Source: Marinagarivorans sp. UBA5868
GTDB lineage: Bacteria; Pseudomonadota; Gammaproteobacteria; Pseudomonadales; Cellvibrionaceae
NCBI GenBank assembly: GCA_002432095.1
Contig: DJFQ01000043.1
Span: forward strand, 20,111-26,484
Direction: 5' to 3'
Length of the DNA: 6,374 bases
Position numbers and translations under genes: made by a program. The notes beneath the pieces are model-generated. The model was not told the DNA's origin. It made no database searches and worked only from the letters and a program-made list of their open reading frames with translations. Of the stretch, positions 1-6,317 are shown piece after piece; position 1 is the stretch's first letter; each line of letters starts with the position of its first letter.

Positions 1-1430
1 GCAAGATCGCGCACCACCCGAGGAAAGCGGCCGAAGACTTTTTTGATCGGCTGCATGCGGGTTTTCATCACCGCCGTTTGCAAATCCGCTGTCACCACAT
101 CGAGATTGGCCACCGCTTTGGAGAGGGATTCGTCGGAGGAATCCAGTCCCAAACGCACCAGTCTGTTTCGCACCAGCACCAGCTCGCCGACCATGTTCAT
201 GATGTCGTCGAGCCGCTGGGTATCGACGCGGACGGTCGTCTCTGCCTGATTAGCGGAAGCCGAATTATTACCGCCAGCGGATGCCGGCTGCGCCGCATCG
301 CGGTTGCGCGCGGGGACATCTGCGTCTCGCGGCTTAGGCGCGGCCGATTGAGAATCTTCGTGACGGGGTTCCGCTATCGGTGCGGGTTTAGCCGGTTCGC
401 CTGGGCCTTTGGCGGCCTCGCCTCGATTTTGAACAGTCTCGCCTCGGTTTTTGGCTGGCTCGTCTCGGCCTTTGGTCTCGTCGTGGGTTTTGGCGGTGGG
501 GCCTTTGCCGCGTCCGTGCAATTGGTCGAGCAGGTCTTCGAATTCTAGATCCGTAATCAAATCGCCAGCGGCCCTCGCCGCGGCAGTGGATTCACCATGC
601 GGCTTGCTGAGTTCCGCGGCGGGAGCCTTGGCTGGCGCGGCGCCCGCCGGGCCTTTGCCAACACCATGAAGCTGATCGAGCAAAGCATCGAATTCGTCTT
701 CACTGATTTCATTGGCGGCCGCACCGCTGGGCGAACTGGCGGCCGGAGCTGCGGTTTTACCGGGGCGATTGCCGGATCCGTGCAACCGATCCAGCAACGC
801 TTCAAATTCGTCTTCGGAGATCTCATCACCGGCTGTCGACGTTGTTTTGGCTGGCTCTGCTGGCGGCGAAACCGGGCTTTTGGCCGGTTCGCTGATGGCG
901 TCGAGAAAACCCTCGAATTCATCATCCGTCATATCCAGATGGCCTGGAGGCGTCTCGACGGGTGTGGGTGACGGTACAGCCGGTGGAGGGACGGGCTCGC
1001 TCGCTACGGTTGTGTGACCGGTTCTCGAATCGCCCGGCTCTTCGCCATTAACCAATGCTTCAAGGCCTGCCATAAGTTCGGGGGCTGGGCGCGTTGGCTC
1101 TTCCCGCGCGGAGATTTGCCGAAATTGGGAATTGACCGTATCCAGCGCTTGCAGTACCACATCCATCAACGCGGGGGTAACGTCGCGTTTACCATTGCGC
1201 AGAATATCGAACAGATTTTCGGTGGCATGACAGCACTCCACCATGGCGTCTAACTGCAGAAAACCAGCGCCACCCTTGACCGTGTGAAAACCGCGAAAAA
1301 TCGCATTGAGGAGATTGCGGTCGTCGGGCCTCTGCTCCAGCTCGACTAATTGCTCGGACAAAAGCTCAAGAATCTCTCCCGCCTCCACCAGGAAGTCTTG
1401 AAGAATCTCGTCATCTTCTCCGAACGACAT
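1..1430 (-). CDS. cheA: Chemotaxis histidine kinase CheA, N-terminal 476 residues (3' end beyond the window)
   Basis: CheA is the cytoplasmic kinase of receptor arrays; it autophosphorylates on a histidine and passes the phosphate to CheY and CheB. Residues 1-110 form the P1 (HPt) domain, with the phospho-acceptor His49 in FRGFHTVKGGAGF. Residues 125-395 are a low-complexity Pro/Ala/Glu/Lys linker in which I recognise no folded P2 domain; it carries four EFEALL-type motifs and a heptad repeat, listed separately. The P3 dimerisation domain starts near TTVRVD (398) and continues through MNMVGELVLVRNRL (411-424) to the window edge. The rest of P3, P4 (kinase) and P5 (CheW-like) lie outside. The ATG at 1430 is preceded by GAGGAG six bases upstream, overlapping the cheZ stop, so the two genes are probably translationally coupled. 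The MSFGEDDEILQDFLVEAGEI start matches Pseudomonas-type CheA as I remember it. The frame is open throughout. Confidence 0.96.
   Translation of the reverse strand, partial: MSFGEDDEILQDFLVEAGEILELLSEQLVELEQRPDDRNLLNAIFRGFHTVKGGAGFLQLDAMVECCHATENLFDILRNGKRDVTPALMDVVLQALDTVNSQFRQISAREEPTRPAPELMAGLEALVNGEEPGDSRTGHTTVASEPVPPPAVPSPTPVETPPGHLDMTDDEFEGFLDAISEPAKSPVSPPAEPAKTTSTAGDEISEDEFEALLDRLHGSGNRPGKTAAPAASSPSGAAANEISEDEFDALLDQLHGVGKGPAGAAPAKAPAAELSKPHGESTAAARAAGDLITDLEFEDLLDQLHGRGKGPTAKTHDETKGRDEPAKNRGETVQNRGEAAKGPGEPAKPAPIAEPRHEDSQSAAPKPRDADVPARNRDAAQPASAGGNNSASANQAETTVRVDTQRLDDIMNMVGELVLVRNRLVRLGLDSSDESLSKAVANLDVVTADLQTAVMKTRMQPIKKVFGRFPRVVRDL
390..494 (-). repeat. 21-bp (heptad) tandem repeat in the CheA linker
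   Basis: Residues 313-347 fall into five consecutive seven-residue units: AKTHDET, KGRDEPA, KNRGETV, QNRGEAA and KGPGEPA. At DNA level the plus strand shows a 21-base period marked by TCGCCT or TCGTCT at 397, 418, 439 and 460, with a weaker TCGTGG at 481. The units are charged and proline/glycine-rich, so they probably form a flexible, mixed-charge spacer. Because the period is a multiple of three, copies can be gained or lost by slippage without breaking the frame. No function beyond spacing is visible. Confidence 0.75.
513..938 (-). repeat. Four copies of an EFEALL-type motif in the CheA linker
   Basis: Four copies lie in the cheA frame: MTDDEFEGFLDAI (894-938, Phe172), ISEDEFEALLDRLHG (777-824, Phe209), ISEDEFDALLDQLHG (663-710, Phe247) and ITDLEFEDLLDQLHG (513-560, Phe297). 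Their spacing is 37, 38 and 50 residues, separated by Pro/Ala/Gly/Lys-rich filler. Copies 2 and 3 share 14 of 16 residues from the Glu before the Ile to the final Gly, yet 8 of those 14 identical residues use different codons. That includes TCC versus AGT for serine, so the motif appears to be held by selection on the protein. The first copy has FL for LL and lacks HG. The pattern resembles the N-terminal CheY-binding peptide of FliM (LSQAEIDALL). The functional assignment is inference. Confidence 0.85.
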
Positions 1431-1440
1431 TCAGCACTCC

Positions 1441-2220
1441 TCAGAAACCCAAACTTGATAACAAATCGTCCACATCGTCCTGCCCGGTCACCACATCGGC
1501 GCGGGCATGAATTTGTGGACCTTCTGGGCCGACGGATTTACCGGTTTTTTGCTCCGGCAATTTACGTTCGGTCGCGATACCTGTCACTTCTTCAACCTGG
1601 CCGGCAATACGCACAAGATGCACCAGTTCTTTTTCTACATCAGTGATCAAACCGATGACTTTTTTCAACACCTGTCCGGTGAGATCCTGAAACCCTTGCT
1701 CCAGAATAATCGCCTGTAGATTTTGATTGAGAGCATCGGTGCCCTCGCCCATTTGTTCGAGAAAATCGTGAATGCGGGCGTAAAGCCGGGCGAATTCTTC
1801 TTTACTCATTTCGCGCCTTTGCAACCGGCCCCACTCAGTGCGCAAGGCATGCGCCTCTTGACCGAGATTGGCGGCAATCGGCGCGGCGGTTTCCACCCTG
1901 TCCATGGTTCGGTTGGCGGCGTCCTGAGTCATGCGGATGACATACTGCAACCGATCCGATGCGTCGCGAATTTCGGAGGTATTTGCCTCGGGATACAGAT
2001 TTGCATCCACATTAAAATTGATGATCGCGTCGTGCAGCGCACGAGTGAGCTTGCCCACCGAATTAAAAATGTGGCGGTCGCGTACCTCGTACAAATTGTG
2101 TATGAGTTGCGATGCGTCCTCGAAATGGTTGTTCTGTAGTTTCTCGATGAGAAGTTTGGCGCAGTCCTGCAGTTCAGCGACAAACTTCGCATCGTTCCCC
2201 AGGTGACTTGCTGTATCCAT
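1441..2220 (-). CDS. cheZ: Chemotaxis protein phosphatase CheZ
   Basis: CheZ dephosphorylates CheY-P and so terminates the motor signal. The 259-residue product is nearly all helical, as expected for the long four-helix-bundle dimer. The catalytic segment FQDLTGQ is intact: Asp179 and Gln183 correspond to E. coli Asp143 and Gln147, the glutamine that positions water in the CheY active site. The C-terminal CheY-binding peptide, QDDVDDLLSSLGF, is almost identical to that of E. coli. Before it lies a poorly conserved linker (about residues 217-245). I chose the ATG at 2220 because GGTGGG stands seven bases upstream. An in-frame GTG at 2232 would add four residues but has no purine-rich site. The gene follows cheY after 26 bases and ends ten bases before cheA. 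Confidence 0.95.
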   Translation of the reverse strand: MDTASHLGNDAKFVAELQDCAKLLIEKLQNNHFEDASQLIHNLYEVRDRHIFNSVGKLTRALHDAIINFNVDANLYPEANTSEIRDASDRLQYVIRMTQDAANRTMDRVETAAPIAANLGQEAHALRTEWGRLQRREMSKEEFARLYARIHDFLEQMGEGTDALNQNLQAIILEQGFQDLTGQVLKKVIGLITDVEKELVHLVRIAGQVEEVTGIATERKLPEQKTGKSVGPEGPQIHARADVVTGQDDVDDLLSSLGF

Positions 2221-2246
2221 TACCGGACCCACCGCTGAAAATTCAA

Positions 2247-2633
2247 TTAGCCGCCAACGCGCTCAAAAATCTTATCGATTTTTTCTTTGAGCACTTGTGC
2301 AGTGAAAGGCTTGACCACATAACCGTTCACACCCGCTTGTGCAGCTTCGATAATCTGGTCGCGTTTGGCTTCGGCGGTCACCATCAATACGGGCAGCGAG
2401 GCCAGCTTGGGATCGGCGCGTACTTGTTTGAGCAGGTCAATTCCGGTCATGCCGGGCATGTTCCAATCGGTGACCAAAAAATCAAAGTCGCCACCGCGCA
2501 ACATGGGCAGCGCCGTGGTGCCATCGTCCGCCTCCTGGGTGTTGGTAAAACCCAAATCCCGCAGCAGATTTTTAATGATCCTGCGCATTGTCGAAAAATC
2601 GTCGACGATGAGGATTTTCATGTTTTTGTCCAA
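2247..2633 (-). CDS. cheY: Chemotaxis response regulator CheY (TTG start)
   Basis: CheY is the single-domain receiver that, when phosphorylated by CheA, binds FliM and changes flagellar rotation. All active-site residues are present: acidic pair Asp11/Asp12, phospho-acceptor Asp56 in VTDWNMPGM, Thr86 in MVTAEAKR and Lys108 in YVVKPF. Tyr105 is the aromatic switch residue. The 128-residue length is normal. The reading frame begins [18 protein letters not shown]. The first codon is TTG at 2633, preceded by a strong GGAGGT four bases upstream. The only nearby ATG (2621) would lie 16 bases from that site, and E. coli CheY also has an extra MADKE-like N-terminus, so TTG is favoured. The gene heads cheY-cheZ-cheA and follows a 209-base spacer with a possible sigma-54 promoter. 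Confidence 0.97.
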   Translation of the reverse strand: MDKNMKILIVDDFSTMRRIIKNLLRDLGFTNTQEADDGTTALPMLRGGDFDFLVTDWNMPGMTGIDLLKQVRADPKLASLPVLMVTAEAKRDQIIEAAQAGVNGYVVKPFTAQVLKEKIDKIFERVGG

Positions 2634-2637
2634 CGCT

Positions 2638-2643
2638 ACCTCC
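2638..2643 (-). promoter_or_regulatory. cheY ribosome-binding site deciding a TTG start
   Basis: The minus strand reads GGAGGT, a full Shine-Dalgarno match, followed by AGCG and then TTG. The spacing fits the TTG at 2633 and not the ATG at 2621. Confidence 0.7.
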
Positions 2644-2690
2644 AGTTTCCCACTTGTTTTGGTTTTGTCAGCAGGGCTTGTCGTTGTGCG

Positions 2691-2710
2691 CGCAAACCCA
2701 GGGTTTTGCG
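2691..2710. repeat. 20-bp near-perfect palindrome in the cheY leader
   Basis: The plus strand reads CGCAAACCCAGGGTTTTGCG: nine-base arms around a single central base, with one extra T in the right arm. It lies between the possible sigma-54 promoter and the cheY ribosome-binding site, about 50 bases upstream of the latter. It could be a dimeric regulator site or a leader hairpin. A smaller inverted repeat (GACTT-N5-AAGTC, 2722-2736) lies beside it. Confidence 0.5.
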
Positions 2711-2778
2711 GCTGCAGGCTCGACTTCTTACAAGTCTAGTCCGTCACTGCCGGTCAGCCAGAAAATTTATTGAACCGC

Positions 2779-2795
2779 CGCAATCGTGTGGCCAA
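2779..2795 (-). promoter_or_regulatory. Possible sigma-54 promoter for cheYZA
   Basis: The minus strand reads TTGGCCACACGATTGCG. This keeps the invariant GG-N10-GC spacing of sigma-54 promoters and matches TGGC at -24 and TTGC at -12; it departs from the consensus in the ACG after TGGC. Transcription would start near 2768, giving a leader of about 135 bases before cheY. Chemotaxis genes in some polar flagellates (Vibrio) are reported to be RpoN-dependent, whereas in Pseudomonas they are usually placed under FliA. I saw no FliA-type box in this spacer. The assignment rests on sequence match only. Confidence 0.45.
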
Positions 2796-2842
2796 ACGTT
2801 ATATAGACGAAATAACCATCAAAGTGACGCTTGCGACGCCAG

Positions 2843-3571
2843 TTACCAATCCGTCAGTTTTTTCTTTAGTTTCAGCGCGGCCTGGGTATGTATCTGGCAC
2901 ACGCGGGATTCACTCACGCCCAATACCAAACCAATTTCCTTGAGGTTCATTTCCTCGTCGTAATACAGCGATAACACCAGTTTCTCCCGCTCCGGCAAAT
3001 CATCAATCGCTTGTGCCAACGCCTTTTGCAGCGCTTTGCGGTGGATGACTTCGGCAGGCCCCTGGAGCATTTCACTCACAGAAATTTGCGTGGTATTGAT
3101 CTCTTCTTCGTGCAGGGTTTCGTCAAGACTAAACAGCCGGCCACTCAGGCTGTCGTTGGCCATGGCATGGTATTCGTCCAGGCCGATGTCCATTTCCGCC
3201 GCGATTTCCGCATCGGTGGCCTCACGACCCAGACGCCCTTCCAGATAATTCATCGCCTCGGTAATGCGGCGCGCATTGCGATGCACAGAACGCGGCACCC
3301 AGTCGCCGCGGCGCATTTCATCCACTATGGCGCCCCGAATACGAATGCCGGCGTAGGTTTCGAAAGAAGCGCCTTTGCTGCCATCAAATTTTTGCGCCGC
3401 TTCCAGCAGGCCGATCATGCCCGCCTGCAGTAAATCGTCGAGCTGCACACTCGCCGGCAGCCGCGCGATGATGTGCAATGCAATACGCTTAACGAGATAA
3501 GCGTATTGCTCGATCTGCACCTGTACGCCGCTTTCTTGCGTTCGCTCGTATACCATTCGGCCAGCTGTCAC
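2843..3571 (-). CDS. fliA: Flagellar sigma factor FliA (sigma-28), GTG start
   Basis: FliA directs RNA polymerase to late flagellar and motility promoters and is held inactive by FlgM until the hook is complete. The 242-residue product has region 2 from YAYLVKRIA to RGDWVPRS (about 23-95; note LLQAGMIGLLEA and ASFETYAGIRIRGA), region 3 in the middle, and region 4 from LPEREKLVLSLYYDEE with the helix-turn-helix LKEIGLVLGVSESRVCQIH (about 192-230). I chose the GTG at 3571 because AGGTGA lies four bases upstream and the product begins MTAGRMVYER, resembling the start of P. aeruginosa FliA. The frame stays open to a GTG at 3670, but that extension has no ribosome-binding site or family similarity that I recognise. 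An ATG at 3556 has no site either. It sits 155 bases after fleN and 209 before cheY. Confidence 0.95.
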   Translation of the reverse strand: MTAGRMVYERTQESGVQVQIEQYAYLVKRIALHIIARLPASVQLDDLLQAGMIGLLEAAQKFDGSKGASFETYAGIRIRGAIVDEMRRGDWVPRSVHRNARRITEAMNYLEGRLGREATDAEIAAEMDIGLDEYHAMANDSLSGRLFSLDETLHEEEINTTQISVSEMLQGPAEVIHRKALQKALAQAIDDLPEREKLVLSLYYDEEMNLKEIGLVLGVSESRVCQIHTQAALKLKKKLTDW

Positions 3572-3575
3572 TGAT

Positions 3576-3581
3576 TCACCT
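3576..3581 (-). promoter_or_regulatory. fliA ribosome-binding site deciding a GTG start
   Basis: The minus strand reads AGGTGA, then ATCA, then GTG at 3571. No comparable site precedes the GTG at 3670 or the ATG at 3556. Confidence 0.6.
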
Positions 3582-3597
3582 GATGATTGATCAACCG

Positions 3598-3615
3598 CGG
3601 CGCTCAGGCGCGCCG
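3598..3615. repeat. GC-rich stem-loop in the fliA leader
   Basis: CGGCGC and GCGCCG are perfect inverted arms around a six-base loop, 26 bases upstream of the fliA GTG. The transcript could form a six-pair GC hairpin. No run of T follows, so it is not an intrinsic terminator. In this GC-rich stretch it may be chance. Confidence 0.35.
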
Positions 3616-3726
3616 GCGGCAACTGCTTATTCGGGAAATTATCGATATGGCAACGCTCGGCGGACCACACCGAGGTTGCGGGTTGGTTATTTTCATGGTC
3701 GATTCTTTATTTGTTGAACGATACCG

Positions 3727-4554
3727 TCAGGTTCCCACGTTCGCCGACTGCAGCAGACGCTCGAGAAAAAATTCCAAATGGCCGCGAGCCGAGTGGGATG
3801 TCGGCCACGTATCAATCTTCTGCGCTAACGCGCGGATCGCCTGCGATGCTTTGCATTGCGGCGCAAACTCCAATAAGGCTTTGCGCTTCTGCACCGCTTT
3901 GCGCACGTTTTCATCGAAGGGAACGGCACCCAGGTACTGCAAAGACGCGTCGAGAAACCGCTCACACACGCCGTTGAGTTTGTTAAACAAATTAATGCCT
4001 TCCTGCTGCGTGCGCGTCATATTGGCAATCACGCGAAAGCGGAAAACATCATGTTCTGTATTGAGCAGTTTTATCAGCGCGTAGGCGTCGGTAATGGATG
4101 AGGGCTCATCGCACACCACCACAATGACTTCCTGGGCAGCGCGCACAAAACTGACCACGGTATCGGAAATACCCGCGGCAGTGTCCACCATCAATACGTC
4201 GAGTTGATCACTCAATTCACTGAACGAGTGAATGATTGCAGCGTGTTCCTGGTGCGACAGCTTCGCCATATTGGCAATGCCGGAAGCCGCCGGCACCACC
4301 TTCATACCCGCGGGGCCAGTCAGCAGAATGTCGCGAATTTTGCGCTCGCCGCTGAGGACATCCGCAAGGGTGAAACGCGCTTGCAAACCCAGCAAAACAT
4401 CCACGTTTGCCAGCCCGAGGTCCGCATCCATCAACACCACGCGACGCTGCATTTCCGCCAAGGCGACGCTGAGGTTGACCGACAAATTCGTTTTGCCCAC
4501 TCCACCCTTGCCCCCGGTGACCGCGATGACTTTGACTGGACGACTTGGACTCAT
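3727..4554 (-). CDS. fleN: Flagellar number regulator FleN/FlhG (MinD/ParA-family ATPase)
   Basis: FleN (FlhG) limits flagellar number in polar flagellates, chiefly by inhibiting the master activator FleQ/FlrA and countering FlhF. The 275-residue product has a deviant Walker A, GGKGGVGKTN, with the signature Lys16 and catalytic Lys21. The switch-I region is DADLGLANVD (Asp43, Asp45), and the Walker B/switch-II is LMVDTAAG (Asp124). CDEPSSITDAYALIKLL (about 148-164) and the C-terminal RGHLEFFLERLL are characteristic of the Pseudomonas-type protein. The start is uncertain. The ATG at 4554 has AAGGT ten bases upstream. The in-frame ATG at 4563 would add three residues (MCC) but leaves only one base after AAGGT. 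The gene follows flhF after about 150 bases, an arrangement typical of polar flagellates. Confidence 0.95.
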   Translation of the reverse strand: MSPSRPVKVIAVTGGKGGVGKTNLSVNLSVALAEMQRRVVLMDADLGLANVDVLLGLQARFTLADVLSGERKIRDILLTGPAGMKVVPAASGIANMAKLSHQEHAAIIHSFSELSDQLDVLMVDTAAGISDTVVSFVRAAQEVIVVVCDEPSSITDAYALIKLLNTEHDVFRFRVIANMTRTQQEGINLFNKLNGVCERFLDASLQYLGAVPFDENVRKAVQKRKALLEFAPQCKASQAIRALAQKIDTWPTSHSARGHLEFFLERLLQSANVGT

Positions 4555-4648
4555 GCAACACATTACCTTGTGGTGAACGCCCGCGCCGTAACTGTGGCAG
4601 CGTGGCTGTGAATGTTTTCAGTATAGATGCTTATCTCAAAGCTACCGG

Positions 4649-4712
4649 CTTCGACTGCGCTCAGCCAACGGGGCTGGGAGCAAGATCCCTGAGCGGAGTC
4701 GAAGGGCTCGAC
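4649..4712. repeat. Long imperfect inverted repeat (REP-like) between flhF and fleN
   Basis: The left arm CTTCGACTGCGCTCAG (4649-4664) and the right arm CTGAGCGGAGTCGAAG (4689-4704) pair over 16 positions with one mismatch, around a 24-base centre. The right side also holds GTCGA-N5-TCGAC (4698-4712), whose last base is within the flhF stop codon. The centre can form CAGCC-N5-GGCTG (4662-4676). The arms, of the CTTCGACT-CGCTCAG type, look like a dispersed intergenic palindrome that I believe is common in environmental genomes; copy number here cannot be seen. It could stabilise or attenuate mRNA between flhF and fleN. No T-run follows on either strand. Confidence 0.7.
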
Positions 4713-6304
4713 TAAACCGCCGATCCGGCCGTCACATTTGCCTTCTGCGCTTTCATCACCCCCACCGCCTTCGCTACCAATGCTGCGGCGGAGGCGACGG
4801 AGAGGTCGTTGGGGATGGCCTGGCCGTCGGCGCAGTAGAGCACCGGCAGTTTTTGCTGAATCACCACGCCCAGGGCTTCTCCGAGACTACCCGCCTCATC
4901 CAGTTTGGTGAGGACGCAGCCGCGCAATTTGCCGCCGCTGTGGGCATGGGCGGAGGCTTTTAAGGTTTGCAGTTGGCTATTGCAGGCCAGTACCAGAATT
5001 CTTTCGAGACCGGGACAGGAATCCAGTAGTGCCTCCTGCTCCTTCAGCAGAGGATCGCCCTGACGAAAGCCGGCGGTGTCGATGAGGATCAGCGGGTAGT
5101 TTTTCAGGCTGGCAATCACAGTCGGCAAACCTCGCTCCTGATCCACCACGCGTACCGGCACATTCAGAATGCGGCCGAGGGAGCGCAGTTGATCGTGGGC
5201 ACCGACGCGATAGGTATCGGTGGTTACCAATGCGACTTTACCCAGCCCATGCTCCAACACATAACGTGCAGCAAGTTTGGCGATGGTGGTGGTTTTGCCC
5301 ACGCCGGTTGGGCCGACAAAAGCAAACACCCCGCCTTTTTGGACCCGGTCGGATGTGTCAGTAACAACTTGTTTAGTCAACAGCGCGAGGGCATCGCGCC
5401 AGGCGGCGGTAAGTCGCTTGCCGGGCTTGGCTGCCAATGCCAGTTTCTTGACCATATTTGCTGGCAGACCCAATGTCGCCAGATGAGTCTGCAGGGCGTC
5501 TTGTATTGGCGACGTCATCACCGGTGCGGCAGCAACGTGTCCCTGTTCGCGCATTCGCCACATTTGTTGCTCCATCAACATACGCATATCGGCGAGTTCG
5601 CTTTGCAGGGAGGCAAGACGACGGTCCTCTTGTTCTTTTTCCCTGCGCGCCTGGTCATCCGCCAGACGTTTGATCTGTTCCTGCAAGCCGGCCATTTGCC
5701 GATCGACGGATTGTCGTTGATCGTCTTGTTCTACTGCAGGGACTGCAGCACGACGATAGTCTGCGGCGGGTTCCGCCGGTTGCTTCATGGCCGCACGTTG
5801 CGCCGCACTGGAGATTTCTGCCGCATCGGCGGCAAGACGGCTGCGCGATGCTTTGCCATGAGTGGATTCCTGCCAGCGCACGGTATCGGTCACGGCAGCG
5901 GTAGTGGCTGCGGGTCGCTGAGCCGGGCTGGGCATTTCGCCGCGTTTCGCAGCCATCATACGCTCGCGTGCAGCTTCAATTTCCGCCGTTAATTGCTCGC
6001 GGCGTTTGCTGTCGTTGTTCGAAGCGGGGGCCGAATATTTGCGCACCGCATCGGCGAGTCCATCGTGAGCTTGCCAAGCCGCGTCGCTTGCCAGTGGTTG
6101 GTCCAATTCAGTATCAAAACGACTGCCAAAGTTTTTGCGCTCTTCCCCACCGCGGGCGACCACGTCCAGGTCGGTGGAGGTGATGATTTCCACCCCTTCA
6201 CGAGTGCGCTGGCTGGACAAAATAATCGCATCTGGACCCATCTCCTGACGAACCAGGTCCAAAGCACGACGCATATCCGGCGCAACAAAACGTTTGACTG
6301 TCAT
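4712..6304 (-). CDS. flhF: Flagellar biosynthesis GTPase FlhF (SRP-type)
   Basis: FlhF is a membrane-associated GTPase related to Ffh and FtsY that recruits early flagellar parts to the cell pole; FleN/FlhG stimulates its hydrolysis. The 530-residue product begins MTVKRFVAPDMRRALDLVRQ, the typical N-terminal B domain. A variable Ala/Gln/Arg-rich region follows, with a charged probable coiled coil at about 195-254. The NG GTPase core has GPTGVGKTTT (P-loop, 331-340), DTYRVGAHDQLR (363-374), DTAG (409-412) and TKLDEA (466-471). I chose the ATG at 6304 because AGGAGA lies seven bases upstream and the family starts at this point. The ATG at 6322 would add six residues, lies upstream of that site and falls inside a stem-loop. 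The middle region is long, as is usual for gammaproteobacterial FlhF. Confidence 0.96.
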   Translation of the reverse strand: MTVKRFVAPDMRRALDLVRQEMGPDAIILSSQRTREGVEIITSTDLDVVARGGEERKNFGSRFDTELDQPLASDAAWQAHDGLADAVRKYSAPASNNDSKRREQLTAEIEAARERMMAAKRGEMPSPAQRPAATTAAVTDTVRWQESTHGKASRSRLAADAAEISSAAQRAAMKQPAEPAADYRRAAVPAVEQDDQRQSVDRQMAGLQEQIKRLADDQARREKEQEDRRLASLQSELADMRMLMEQQMWRMREQGHVAAAPVMTSPIQDALQTHLATLGLPANMVKKLALAAKPGKRLTAAWRDALALLTKQVVTDTSDRVQKGGVFAFVGPTGVGKTTTIAKLAARYVLEHGLGKVALVTTDTYRVGAHDQLRSLGRILNVPVRVVDQERGLPTVIASLKNYPLILIDTAGFRQGDPLLKEQEALLDSCPGLERILVLACNSQLQTLKASAHAHSGGKLRGCVLTKLDEAGSLGEALGVVIQQKLPVLYCADGQAIPNDLSVASAAALVAKAVGVMKAQKANVTAGSAV

Positions 6305-6311
6305 GTTCGAT

Positions 6312-6317
6312 TCTCCT
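6312..6317 (-). promoter_or_regulatory. flhF ribosome-binding site deciding the start
   Basis: The minus strand reads AGGAGA seven bases before the ATG at 6304. It supports this start over the ATG at 6322. Confidence 0.75.

Noticed and set aside
78..971. Long plus-strand open frames opposite cheA (78-548 and 597-971)
   Set aside because: They lie antisense to a clear cheA reading frame. The apparent internal repeats (LIEQSIEFVF, IQQRFKFVF) are mirror translations of the CheA motif repeats, and the GC-rich linker keeps antisense frames open.
2208..2963. 251-codon plus-strand frame across cheY and the cheY-fliA spacer
   Set aside because: It spans antisense to cheY and the end of fliA, has no recognisable domain and cuts across well-supported genes.
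3604..3696. Small minus-strand frame starting at ATG 3696 upstream of fliA (MKITNPQPRC...)
   Set aside because: It is about 30 codons, without a convincing ribosome-binding site or similarity to a known peptide, and in a different frame from fliA.
3572..3726. Sigma-54 promoter upstream of fliA (TGG...TTGC)
   Set aside because: GG and GC are separated by 13 bases, not the required 10.
4600..4650. TATACT as a -10 box for a fleN promoter in the flhF-fleN spacer
   Set aside because: The hexamer is close to consensus but no acceptable -35 lies about 17 bases upstream, so a promoter is not supported.
5189..5992. 267-codon plus-strand frame opposite flhF
   Set aside because: It is a shadow of the conserved FlhF GTPase frame; its Cys/His/Gly-rich composition is typical of antisense translation.
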